Assembly (NCBI GenBank): GCA_019787685.1
Contig: JAHNUO010000013.1
Span: 868,001 to 932,000 of the forward strand
Source: Chiua virens
Taxonomy: Eukaryota; Basidiomycota; Agaricomycetes; Boletales; Boletaceae
DNA: 64,000 nucleotides
Reading direction: 5' to 3'
The notes beneath the pieces are model-generated. The model ran no database searches, was not told the DNA's origin, and saw only the letters and a program-made list of their open reading frames with translations. Positions 53,965 through 63,760 of the stretch are shown one piece after another. Position numbers and translations under genes: made by a program. Each line of letters opens with the position of its first letter. Positions within the stretch are counted from its first letter, which is position 1.

Positions 53965-54429
53965 GCAACTCCGGCATCCTCCTCCGAGGACACCGACTGA
54001 GCCTCCGACCCCTGACTCTGTGTATTCTGAAGGAGCGTTACCTTCTACTGCACAACAAGGAGTATATTCAGAACCAACGCATCCAGTCTTTTCGACACCC
54101 TGGACCTCATGAACTTCAGTTTATGTCGTTACCTCCCTTTTGCTTTTCACCCCGAGAGAGTTCGAGGACATGATTCTTCACCTCAATACTCCCTACCCCT
54201 CCACTCCTCAGAACTCTGTTTACCCTGAGCCTCAACTCTGTTTACCCCAACTCTCATCTCTGACCTCCTCATAACTCCTCCGACCTTACCCTATGATCAC
54301 TCCGACCACACTCCGTGCACCTCCGTTGGGTCCCCCCGTTCTCTTGATTCTTGGATACCACTGATTCGCTCACTAACACTCCGTTGAGTGACAAGTTATG
54401 GACAGTAACTTTTTCTGTTCACCTGAACA
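53965..54429 (+). other. Post-gag spacer of element F
   Basis: Open remnants but no supported protein. It matches F2 (about 5060-6230) apart from the MITE insertion there. This is where pol would be expected, and it is absent. Confidence 0.6.
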
Positions 54430-54632
54430 TGGACGCCAACACATATGAGCTCGACTCTGCACCTTTGGGTGTTCCCTCTGGCAACTCCGGCTACTACTCC
54501 GATCCTCTAGGTTACTCCGGTCATCCCTCCTCCTTGCTCGACATCGAAAACCCATGGAACCTCAGCAACATATACCATTCTTTCCTGGATTACTTTGAAA
54601 GGCACTCACATCCCTCCTCCTTCGTACCCTGA
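54430..54632 (+). CDS. Small ORF of element F, function unknown
   Basis: About 67 aa starting MDANTYELDSAPLGVPSGNS, Ser/Gly/Tyr-rich, with YYSDPLGYSGHPSSLLDIE and a C-terminal aromatic stretch. The relic F2 carries the same ORF from 6232 (MDTNTHELNSIPSGVSSGNS), so it is an old component. It could also be an exon or the decayed N-terminus of a lost polyprotein. Confidence 0.5.
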
Positions 54633-54789
54633 ACTCCCTCCGTCCACCTCCACTGCTAGACGCTGGGGCGTCTAGCCTAAGAGGGGGATATGGACCTCCC
54701 ATTCCCCACACTTCCATCTTCACTCACTCCGTTTTCCTCTGAGAATCGTATCTTGTTGCCTTTTGCAACTTCATATGTAAGTACATGTT

Positions 54790-55736
54790 CTACTTTACTT
54801 CTCCCTCCACATCCACCAAGTCACCCATCTCCACCTCCGTGCCCATCTCCGTGAGCTCCTTTTCACCCACCTCCGCATTGACATCCTCATCATCCGACTC
54901 CTTCAACTTCGCCCCGTACACCTCCTCCACCTTCAGCTCCACGAGCCTCAATAACAGAGCGTTCTGGTAATCCAGACGCCTGTTTTGCGACCTCATCACC
55001 GCTTGGAGATCCCTTACGGCCTCCGTCATCTGCTTCGCAACTCCCGCCCACGACTCCGCTGCCTGCACGAACGTCTCCAGAAGAGACGAGCCCTGAGCCC
55101 CGCTCGGACCAGTGGACGATGACTCGGTCCTCACCTTCTTCTTCGACTTCAGCACCTCCTCCGATTCCTCCACCCGATTCCTCCGGCACACCCTCTTCTC
55201 CGTCACCTCCTCTCCGGGCCTCTCGCACTTTACCTTGGTGTCTCGACAAGGCTCGCAAGCCGTCGACTTCCTCCCTGCGCCCAGTATGCACTCCAGGCCT
55301 CGGTCCTCGCACCTAGTGCATGCCTCCCACTCCGACCCTTGCGCCTTCTCTTTCTCCTTGCCCTTCTCCTTGGGAGCACTCTGCTCCGCACGGACCTCCT
55401 CATCCTAGTAACTCCGTCAGCTCCGGAAGCCAGACATTGTGAACCACTCACCCTTTTCTTGGCCTCCTCGACCTCTCGCGCCTCACGCTCCTCCGCTTTT
55501 CTCCGCTCCTCCGCAGCCCTCCTCGCTTTCTCTGCCTCCTCTGCCTCACGCCTCGCCTCTTCAGCCTTGCGCGCCTCCTCAGCTTCCTCTGCCTTCCTCC
55601 GTTCCTCCGCTTCTCTCCAAACCTTCATCCGTCGTCACCGCTCCATCGCCTTCACATTGAACAGCTTGTCGCTGTCATTGTCACACTCCTTGAGACATGC
55701 GTCGTCCCACTCCTTGATGTTGCTGATATTGGACAT
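54790..55736 (-). CDS. Antisense accessory gene of F: Zn(II)2Cys6 protein with charged coiled coil
   Basis: Opposite to gag, starting 190 bp from the 3' LTR. ATG 55736 lies 45 nt after a TATA box (TATATAAG, 55780-55787 on the minus strand). One intron, 55405-55451 (GTGAGT..CTAG), joins a long Ala/Glu/Arg helix (EEARKAEEARREAEEAEKAR) to EWEACTRCEDRGLEC..ACEPCRDTKVKC. The spacing C-x2-C-x6-C-x10-C-x2-C-x6-C (55225-55320) is the fungal Zn2Cys6 consensus. After it come a basic segment (SKKKVRTES), a coiled coil (AVRDLQAVMRSQNRRLDYQ) and an acidic tail. A TGA near 55637, readable as a mutated CGA, interrupts the N-terminal part. Probably a nuclear DNA-binding regulator by family; its target is unknown. 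Confidence 0.78.
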
Positions 55737-55925
55737 GGTTGGAATTAATGGTTAAGGAATGAAACAACCATCCGCCGGACTTATATACAGAACATGTCAC
55801 CCACACTCCGAATTCAAACTCCACACATCCATCACCTCCACTCGTGCTTTGTTCGCGCTTTGACTCCGCTTGACTATTGTTCCTCGCTAAAGGCCTTCAA
55901 GGGTTCAGGCCTAAAAGGGGGATAC
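55737..55925 (-). promoter_or_regulatory. Promoter of the antisense gene and polypurine tract of F
   Basis: TATATAAG at 55780-55787 serves the minus-strand gene. AAAAGGGGGATAC (55913-55925) primes plus-strand synthesis of F. Confidence 0.6.
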
Positions 55926-56050
55926 TGTCATATACCACTCCGTCCTCCGTTCCTCCAGATATAACTCCGTTTCTCTTAGACGATAACTCCAGGTCGATCT
56001 TCCTCAGGACGCAACTCCGCAACCCCGGACCTCCATTACGTACATATGGT
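55926..56050 (+). repeat. 3' LTR of F, first piece
   Basis: TGTCATATACCACTCC to TTACGTACATAT, matching the first 120 bp of the 5' LTR. The rest resumes at 60531; roughly 330 bp between are missing. Confidence 0.82.
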
Positions 56051-56387
56051 CTGAGGGTATTCCCGAGGACTATAAATTCACTGTATTGACAAAATACAGT
56101 AGCTTTTGCCCGTGCGCATCTGTCTCACATCGTTTTTGGTCAATGTTTGTTTTCTCTCGCTCTCCTCGTGTTTTATCAATCCGGATTCAGACTGCCGTGT
56201 CCGCCTTTTTATCCGTTTTAATCCGGATTCGCCCCGGATTCATCTCGGACTACTCAAAAACCATTATTCGTCGTTCACCAACTCAGTGTTGTCCCTGGGT
56301 CGAACGGAATCGCATTCCTTCACCCTTTTTTTCTATTTCTTTCAATCCCCCTGAGTATTGCACTACAGCCGGGATTTATTACCTTCA
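56051..56387 (+). repeat. 5' LTR of E, truncated
   Basis: Begins CTGAGGGTATTCCCGAGGAC, equivalent to 60197 in the 3' LTR, just before the TATA-like ACTATAAA. U3 upstream of this is lost. Confidence 0.82.
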
Positions 56388-56804
56388 ACTGGAGCCTACC
56401 ACGAGGGACTTCCAGAAGTTGGTACAGACAATGACAACCCATCCACTCATTATTCACCTCACTCACGACACACCTTCGCTTCACTTCTCAGAAAATTTCT
56501 GCCTCGGTTAACACCTCCTTGCATAGCATCCGAATCGTCCCTATTGAACCCTGCACCACTACCCTCTTTCTATTTCTTTCAATCCCCCTGAGTATTGCAC
56601 TACAGCTGGGATTAATTACCTTCAACTGGAGCCCACCACGAGGGACTTCCAGAAGTTAGTACAGACAATGACAACCCATCCACTCATTATTCACCTCACT
56701 CACGACACACCTTCACTTCACTTCTCAGAAAATTTCTGCCTCAGTTAACACCTCCTTGCATAGCATCCGAATTGTCCCTATTGAACCCTGCACCACTACC
56801 CTTA
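56331..56804 (+). repeat. Tandem duplication (period 237 bp) covering U5 end, primer site and leader of E
   Basis: CTGAGTATTGCAC recurs at 56351 and 56588, and TGGAGCC at 56390 and 56627. The copies run through ACTTCCAGAAGTTRGTACAG to TGAACCCTGCACCACTACCC with few differences. The element therefore has two primer-binding sites. Confidence 0.85.
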
Positions 56805-56896
56805 CGCCGCCGCAGAACTCTAAGTGACATCAGACAAGTCAGACGACACACCTGTCACAGTGCACGGCAACCTGCGCCACCATCCGAATCGTTACT

Positions 56897-58675
56897 ATGC
56901 CATCACCCGGATATCTCCTACAGCTGCCCTTCTGGACTGCCCCTAGTGCCCCACGTTTCGATGCGACCATTCCGTCACAGTTACCTGCCTTTTTGAAATA
57001 CATCGATCAGTTAGCTATGAGCATTGGACTCACGGACGCACAGAAGATTAATACAGCCATCTGGTATGCCTACCCAGAAGACACCGAGCTATGGCGGACA
57101 TCGCAGCAAGTACTCGCAGCACAGCCGGATTGGTCAACGTTCGTAGCAGATGTCCAGCACTGGTACTCATCATACGACGATGACTACCCACTTTACGTTC
57201 CAGAACCATCCATCGACATCACCACCGACCCCATCCTTGCCTCAGCATCCACCTTGTCGAATCTAGCAGATCACACGCCGCAAAGTGATTTTGTTCAGGT
57301 GTATTCGAGAATAGTAGAATGTGATCCTGAACAATCCAGTAACGTCTCAATTGAACCTGTCTGTGCTGATCCGCCTCTCACAGCTGTCGAATTTGTGGTA
57401 CTGCATGCCGAAACACAGGAGCAAGATGAACCGGATTGCCCCAACACATCTCACCCACTACACTCACCCTCCTCAGGCACAATCTCTCTGCCACCAGATG
57501 TACTCATGCATACATTAATCCGGACGTTCTCAGATCCATCACCACGACCGATCCAACCACCTTTGCCCTCTTCGGATATGCCACAACCCGACTTGTCTAC
57601 CCCATCGCTCTCACCATCAACCATGCTGGCCTTGCCACCTCTGTCACCTCGGATGACTATGAAGTTGCCATCAACAAACCTCACGCCACCACTCACCCAT
57701 CCATCGCATAGTACCGGATTGCAGCTCAGCAGATTGACGTTTTCGGCTATGACAAAACGGCCAACCGGGTGCATACTCTCATCCCACTCACTTCCCTCTC
57801 ACCCACCTGGCTTAGCACGACCACCTCACTTGCCTCCAGAAGACACAACTGTTTTATCACCACCAGATTCACCATCATCGCCATCCGTTTGCGATAGCAG
57901 CACGCCGGCCGCGTCACCGAAAACATCTATCCAGATAGCTCAGATCATGTCGGATCCATCACCACCCGCATTGCCCAGTTGGTCTCTCATCCCTAAAGCT
58001 GTCCCATTGCATATCACATCCGAACTGCTGTCACTGCATTTACAGCCATATCTGAGGATTTGTAGTACCTTGCCGGTTCAATCGGTTTCTGGTCAGGTAT
58101 CGAAGCTAAATGCACTCTTCTGCGCAGTTCCTATACCCCATGAAGTGCGCAAATTGCAGCCACTCTCATTGCCCTCGTCCTTCCTCAACAAACCACCATC
58201 TCTGCTATTACGACCATATCCAAGGATGAGCACCTCACCGGTTCGATCGGTTTCCAGCCATGGATTGAAGCTAAATGCACTCTTCTGCGCAGTTCCTATA
58301 CCCCATGAAGTGCGCACATTGCAGCCACGCCCATCACCCTCGTTCTTTTTCAACAAACCGCCCTCGCTGCTATCGACCTTGCCCCTCGCTTCCGCAACCA
58401 TGCCACCACTCATCTCATCCAAGCTGCTACCTCTACGTTTACGGCCGTATCCAAGGACCCATACCTCACCGGTTCAATCGGTTCTGAGCCGGTTATCGAA
58501 ACTACACATGCCCTTCGCTGCTCTCCCAATCCATTTCTCTCTCTCTCAATTTTACACTAATGCACACATCTTTTCGTTTCAGTTTATGCTTCAGCTGTCT
58601 TTGCCCACATCGGCTTTATTCGATGACCCGGCCGACACTGTTCAGTCGCATTTTCCCTTCGATCCGGGAATCTGA
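56897..58675 (+). CDS. Element E ORF: Gag-like N-terminus and long Ser/Pro-rich repeats
   Basis: 592 aa. Residues 10-90 parallel Gag of B: APRFDATIPSQLPAFLKYID against APKFDGKTPSELPRYLEDIE, IGLTDAQKINTAIWYA against AGLTPTNKVKAALRYA, and PDWSTFVADVQHWY against MDWDAFVSAVKKLF. No zinc knuckle. The rest is Ser/Pro/Thr-rich, with a repeated unit from about 58080 to 58520 (KLNALFCAVPIPHEVR twice, and a diverged third). Fully open. It could encode a capsid-like protein or have lost its knuckle domain. Confidence 0.7.
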   Translation: MPSPGYLLQLPFWTAPSAPRFDATIPSQLPAFLKYIDQLAMSIGLTDAQKINTAIWYAYPEDTELWRTSQQVLAAQPDWSTFVADVQHWYSSYDDDYPLYVPEPSIDITTDPILASASTLSNLADHTPQSDFVQVYSRIVECDPEQSSNVSIEPVCADPPLTAVEFVVLHAETQEQDEPDCPNTSHPLHSPSSGTISLPPDVLMHTLIRTFSDPSPRPIQPPLPSSDMPQPDLSTPSLSPSTMLALPPLSPRMTMKLPSTNLTPPLTHPSHSTGLQLSRLTFSAMTKRPTGCILSSHSLPSHPPGLARPPHLPPEDTTVLSPPDSPSSPSVCDSSTPAASPKTSIQIAQIMSDPSPPALPSWSLIPKAVPLHITSELLSLHLQPYLRICSTLPVQSVSGQVSKLNALFCAVPIPHEVRKLQPLSLPSSFLNKPPSLLLRPYPRMSTSPVRSVSSHGLKLNALFCAVPIPHEVRTLQPRPSPSFFFNKPPSLLSTLPLASATMPPLISSKLLPLRLRPYPRTHTSPVQSVLSRLSKLHMPFAALPIHFSLSQFYTNAHIFSFQFMLQLSLPTSALFDDPADTVQSHFPFDPGI

Positions 58676-59910
58676 CTGTTCTTTTTTTACTATCATTGAG
58701 ACACCCTTACCCTTTCTCCACAGCATTATCTGGATGACCAGGAGGTCATCAGATATGGCCTACCCAGGGGGGAGGGGTCTACAAGACTGCCTCAGTTTCC
58801 TCACACAACTTTTCGTGTTTTCACAATTTCAGTCATTGAAATCATTCTTTTGATATCCGTTTCGTCTCTGTTTCATCCCCGGTATTCGTCCGGCAGATCT
58901 CTATCTCACCCTGGGTTTAGTCCGGTGATCGATCATTACTCATCGAACAAGAAACCATCGCAGAAAAGAAAAGAATACCATATAGAAAAACCAACACACG
59001 ATTGTATAGTCCATTCATTTCTTCTACCACTCAATTCACTACTTTGTTATTGCAATCATCTAGAGTTCATGCCCTCATCCGCTACATACCACTTCTGCTC
59101 TTCGAATGCGCATAGGCACAACGCACTTTATCTGGTCGTATCCAGATCATTTCCGGACGTTTTTAGGTATCACAAAAGGGCATCCATTGCAGGTATAGAC
59201 ACGGAAGACGCACGACGAAGACAAGCCAAGTCGGACACTTGCCAATTGGTTTCATTTCGTTTTTTTCTCTTTCTTATCATTTCTTTCACGTTCAACCATA
59301 CAGTTCTTTGTCTTTGAATTTGGATCACACAGCGAGCAGCGAGCAGCGGATGGCAAACTCGGCCGACCGGATCACATTGGATCACACCGGACACATGCGG
59401 ACAAGCAGAATTCACGCAGGACAATCGACGCATACCAGAGATGCTATCACTGCGATGAACATGAAACCATCACACACACTTTGCATCGCAGATTACGGCC
59501 ATCCTTCATCCATCGTGCCTTCATGCGCGAGACTATAGACAACAGACACACAGAAAAGCCACGCATCACACCGTCGCGATCACTATCCGATCCTGTCATT
59601 TGCAGATCATCGTCACTGTGCCGCTATCACCAGTCGTCATTGTCGTTCCTGTCGTTTTCGGGTCATCATCACTGTGCAGCCACCATCACTCTCGTTGTCA
59701 TCATCATCATCTCTGTCGTCATCTCTGTCATCGTCTCTGTCATTACTATCATCACTCTCATCGCTGTCATTGTCTCTGTCGACGTATCCATCACCCTTGC
59801 GTATCCGGACCCATCCGCTGCCATCTGCAACTGTCATGTTGAACCACCGATCGCATCCCCATACACATTGGGCTGACTGGGGACAGTCAGCATCTAAAGT
59901 CCCCGTCGGG
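58676..59910 (+). other. Non-coding 3' part of E
   Basis: No supported ORF. Contains a TCATC/TGTCATC microsatellite-like tract (about 59630-59790) and, before the 3' LTR, the TGACTG/CAGTCA hairpin (59874-59889) with CCCCGTCGGG. Confidence 0.6.
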
Positions 59911-60530
59911 TGTAGGGAATAGGTATTCCCTGTGCTCGCATAGCACGTTTCCACACCCTGTCATCACCCGATCCTGATCCTGATCTGTCTGCTTGTGCGA
60001 ACTTATCCGGATTGCTATATCCACGCCCGATTTGCCTCGGACTCTTTTATTTTATTTTTGATGCTCCTTATTCATACTTAGCATTGGCTAGACCATGTCA
60101 CGCAGCCCTTGCCCCTAGGGACGTTCGGGTGCCTCTCAAACTTTATACCGTACGAAAACCTTCTTGTTTTTATTATTATCCTTACTTAGGACAAGTCTGA
60201 GGGTATTCCCGAGGACTATAAATTCACTGTATTGACAAAATACAGTAGCTTTTGCCCGTGCGCATCTGTCTCACATCGTTTTCAGTCGACGTTTGTTTTC
60301 TCTCGCTCTCCTTGTGTTTTATTGATCCGGATTCGGACTGCTGTGTCCACCTTTTTATCCATTTTAATCCGGATTTGCCCCGGATTCATCTCGGACTACT
60401 CAAAAACCATTATTCGTCGTTCACCAACTCAGTGTTGTCCCTGGGTCGAACGGAATCACATTCCTTCACCCTCTTTCTATTCTTTCAATCCCCCTGAGTA
60501 TTGCACTTCAGCTGGGATAAATTACCTTCA
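59911..60530 (+). repeat. 3' LTR of E (620 bp)
   Basis: TGTAGGGAATAGGTATTCCC..AAATTACCTTCA. Its first bases form a palindrome, as do those of the B-type LTRs. ACTATAAA at about 60217. Confidence 0.78.
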
Positions 60531-60621
60531 GCGCACCACATAGGGTGAAGCCAAGTCCCATCCGATGTTACAACTCCGGAGATCTGGAGTTGGCTACCTC
60601 CGAGTCGCATGGTCTCTAACA
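60531..60621 (+). repeat. 3' LTR of F, last piece
   Basis: GCGCACCACATAGGGTGAAG to GGTCTCTAACA, the last 91 bp of the F LTR, followed by TSD CAACA. Confidence 0.85.
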
Positions 60622-60756
60622 CAACACCACTAAAGAGTCCCCACTACAACTCTGCAGTTGTACCATCTTCCCCAACACTACATATTCTCCACTTGTTTCA
60701 CTTACTCTGCCTGTAACTTTAGCTTAATTATCAACTTAGATGATTCCCTCCTGATC

Positions 60757-61068
60757 TGTCATATACCGCTCCGTTCTCCGTTCCTCCAGATATATGTAAA
60801 CCGTAGTTACTTTGATTGTAACTTTAGTCTGAATATTAGTTTATTTGTATGACTCACTCTGAACACTCTGAGAAGTCCTTGACGGTCTTCACTCTGCTTG
60901 ACTTCACTTTATGTGTTGAGTCTTACATCTACCTCCTTCTCCATATGTCTGAAATATAGGGACAGACTGTGACAAGGGTGCATTACATACAGTGAAGCCA
61001 AGTCCTATCCGACGCTACAACTCTGGAGATCCAGAGTTGGCTACCTCCAAGTCACATGGTCTCTAACA
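60757..61068 (+). repeat. F-family LTR with internal deletion
   Basis: TGTCATATACCGCTCC..GGTCTCTAACA, about 312 bp. CCTCCAGATATA jumps straight to TGTAAACCGTAG, skipping about 250 bp. No TSD. It truncates relic F3. Confidence 0.8.
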
Positions 61069-62790
61069 CTTTGGCACAGTCCAAGTGAAAAGCCTTGGGT
61101 CAGTCCTGGAAGTTCAACTCATATTGAATGAGGAAAACTTGGAGTTTGCAGAGGTTTGTCCCATCAAACTGATCAGGTTCTCTGACTTTAGTGCAAAGGG
61201 AGGAGCTAGAGGAGGGGCAACAAGAGGCATGAGCAAGACTTTGAATTGTGTTCACAAGTCACCCATAAGTATCACCAGGGGTGAGTTTGATTTTGGGGTC
61301 AGAGGAGTCATCTCTGGAGTTGGGTTCATCAGAGGGATGTCCCCTGGAGAAGCCAGGAACTCTTGAAGCTTGATAATGGGAAGATGGAGTTCACATACCC
61401 AGAAGTAGGGGTGCTTAAGAGGCAGAGGATGCAATATGTCGAGTGTGTTAGAGACCGTGTGACTTGGAGGTAGCCAACTCCAGATTTCCGGAGTTGTAGT
61501 GTCGGACAGGACTTGGCTTCACTGTATGTGGTGTGCCCTTGTCACAGTCTGTCCCTATATTTCAGACGTGCAGAGAACAGAGGTAGATATAAGACTCAAC
61601 ACATAAAGTGGAGTCGAGCAGAGTGAAGACCATCAAGGACTTCTCGGAGTGTTCGGAGTGAGTTGTACAAATAAACTAATATTCAGACTAAAGTTACAAT
61701 CAAAGTAACTACAGTTTATATACTTGGAGGAAACATAATGATTAGTCATGGAGCAAGGAGATGAGTAATACAGAGAAACGGAGAATGACTAATTCTGAAT
61801 AAGATGGGAGATCGGGAAACTACATAGCTGGAGGTAAGTCGGATACTGAGAAAGCCGGAGCTGTGCTTGTAAGCGAGACACAGGTTATGTACTAAAACAA
61901 AAGAGAAAACATATATATGTAACGGAGGTCCGGGGTCACGGAGTTGCATCCTGAGGGAGATTGACCCGGAGTTATCATCTAAGAGATCTGGAGTTATATC
62001 CAGAGGAACAGAGAATGGAGCGGTATATGACAGAGTGAAGAAACCTTGGAAATCTTTGATGACTTCAGGAGTTTGTCAATAACTGAGGAGGTTGCTGAGA
62101 GATTGGATATGGGTAGTGTCAGATAGGTTTAGGGTAGAGATGCCAATAGTACTGGTCTGAGGGTGGGTGTGAGAGGTCATAGGTCATGAGGTGACTAATG
62201 ACAAGAAGTAGTCTGAATATACTGTTAGAGACTGTGTGACTCCAAGGTTGCCAACTCTGGATCTCTGGAGTTGTAGCACTGGATAGGACTTGGCTTCACT
62301 ATATGTGGTGTGCCCTTGTCACAATCTGTCCCTGTATTTATGGACATGTGGAGAACAGAGGTCAAAGTAAGGACTCAACACATAAAGTGGAGTTAAAGGG
62401 AAGTGAAGGCCATCAAGGTCTTTCAGAGGGTTTGGAATGAGTCATAGAAATAAACTAATATTCAGACTGAAATTACAATTGAAGTAACTACAATTTATAT
62501 ATATTTGGAGGAAACAGAATGATTAGTCATAGAGCAGCAAGATAAATAATACAGAGAAATGAAGGATGAATTGGGAAACTAAATAACCAGAGGTAATTCA
62601 GGTACTAAGGAAGCTGGAACTGTGCTTGTAAGCAAGACACAGGTTTATGTACTAAATGAAAAGAGGAACATATATATGTAATGAAAGTCTGGGGTCATGG
62701 AGTTGTGGCCTGAGAAAGATTGACCCAGAGTTATTATGTAAGAGTGTCAGAGTTGTATCCAGAGGAATGGAGATGGAATGGTATATGACA
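61069..62790 (-). mobile_element. Relic F3: F-family LTR and gag fragment, interrupted by a solo LTR
   Basis: Minus strand: LTR 62223-62790, leader with AGTCTGAATAT complement, gag start (62222-62038) and gag continuation (61440-61069, up to the KVTFAL region). CpG-poor, with stops. The right flank is CAGTA; the other end is lost. Confidence 0.8.
61446..62032 (-). repeat. Solo F-family LTR in F3 gag
   Basis: 587 bp, TGTTAGAGAC..TATATGACA, with TSD GAGTG (61441-61445 and 62033-62037). Confidence 0.88.
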
Positions 62791-63170
62791 CAGTATATCA
62801 ACACTTTAGTGATAGTATAGTTGCTACCTGGTACAATTGTCAATACAAGAAATTAGAAACTCAATCTGCAGAGGGCCTCTCATCATAGGAATAATCAAGC
62901 TTGCAGGTTCATGTGGCATATCTGTTAGTACCAGCCCTGTGAAAAGGTTGGTGAATGCTGGGGAATTACATGTATTCACAAGGTGATTGCATGTAGGCCT
63001 CATTCCTGATTGTGCCATGCCCACATCCACCATGTGCCATGGCATTTGTGGCAGGGGTTGATTATGTGATCCAGGGTGGGCTACTTGGTTCATGTTTATG
63101 AAAAAACATACTGTACACATTTCCTTTCTAGAGAGAAATTCTTGCTATCCAAGTTGGACCATTGTCCATG
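62791..63170. other. No gene seen
   Basis: CpG-poor sequence. An open minus frame (62824-63120) has no recognisable motif. Confidence 0.4.
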
Positions 63171-63175
63171 CCAGT

Positions 63176-63760
63176 GTCATATACTGTTCTGTCTCTGTTC
63201 CTTTGGATACAACTTTGACTTTCTTAGATATTAATTCTGGGTTGATCTCCCTCAGGACACAACTCCATGACCCTGGACCTTTAGTTATGTATATATATTC
63301 CCTTTTTGTTTTAGTACATAAACCTGTGTCTCACTTACAAGCACAGCTCCAGCTTCCTTAGTACCTGATTACCTCCAGTTATATAGTTTCCTGATATCCA
63401 TCTCACTTAGCATTTAGTTATTCTCCATTTCTCTGTATTATTCATCTCCTTGCTCCATGACTAATCATTCTGTTTCCTCCAAGTATATAAATTGTAGTTA
63501 GTCCAATTGTAACTTCAGTCTGAATATTAGTTTATTTCTACAACTCACTCTGAACACTCTGAGAAGACCTTGATGGTTTTCACTCTGCTCAACTCCACTT
63601 TATGTGTTGAGTCTTACTTCAATTTCCATTCTCTGCATGTCTGTAAATACTGGGACAGATTGTGACAAGGGCGCACCATATATGGTGAAGCCAAGTCCTA
63701 TCCAGCACTACAACTCTGGAGATCCAGGTTGGCTACCTCCAAGTCACACGGTCTCTAACA
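63176..63760 (+). repeat. Solo F-family LTR
   Basis: 585 bp, TGTCATATACTG..GGTCTCTAACA, TSD GCCAG (63171-63175 and 63761-63765). Strongly CpG-decayed. Confidence 0.9.

Larger units (their letters stand above)
56051..60530 (+). mobile_element. Element E: gag-only non-autonomous relative of B, nested in F's LTR
   Basis: 5' LTR truncated (56051-56387), 3' LTR 59911-60530. Shares with B the primer site (TGGAGCC(T/C)ACC(A/G)CGAGG), the LTR tips (TGTAGG..TTCA) and the hairpin plus GTCGGG before the 3' LTR. One long ORF with a B-like Gag start and no pol. The F LTR text resumes at GCGCACCAC, so a 4-bp TSD would be GCGC, but the left copy was deleted together with U3 of the 5' LTR. Confidence 0.83.
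52159..60621 (+). mobile_element. Element F: pol-less LTR element with gag and antisense Zn2Cys6 gene (E nested in its 3' LTR)
   Basis: 5' LTR 52159-52713; 3' LTR in two pieces, 55926-56050 and 60531-60621, divided by element E; perfect TSD CAACA. Contents: 11-nt self-priming site, gag (52732-53964), a spacer with a small conserved ORF, the minus-strand zinc-cluster gene (54790-55736) and the polypurine tract AAAAGGGGGATAC at the 3' LTR. Protease, RT and integrase are absent, as in relic F2, so this is a TR-GAG-like non-autonomous family that would need enzymes from another element. Confidence 0.9.

Noticed and set aside
55112..55755. Long plus-strand open frames (Ser/Leu/Pro-rich) at 55112-55755
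   Set aside because: They are antisense shadows of the Ala/Glu/Arg-rich helix and zinc-cluster gene on the minus strand, which has a TATA box, an intron and the Cys motif.
59481..59954. Open frames rich in Ser/Leu/Val or Asp/Asp-Arg in E
   Set aside because: Products of a TCATC-type microsatellite read in several frames; no start context or homologous copy.
61069..62790. F3 as a complete element
   Set aside because: Only one LTR and the first half of gag remain; the other end is cut by another LTR fragment and no TSD pair is found.
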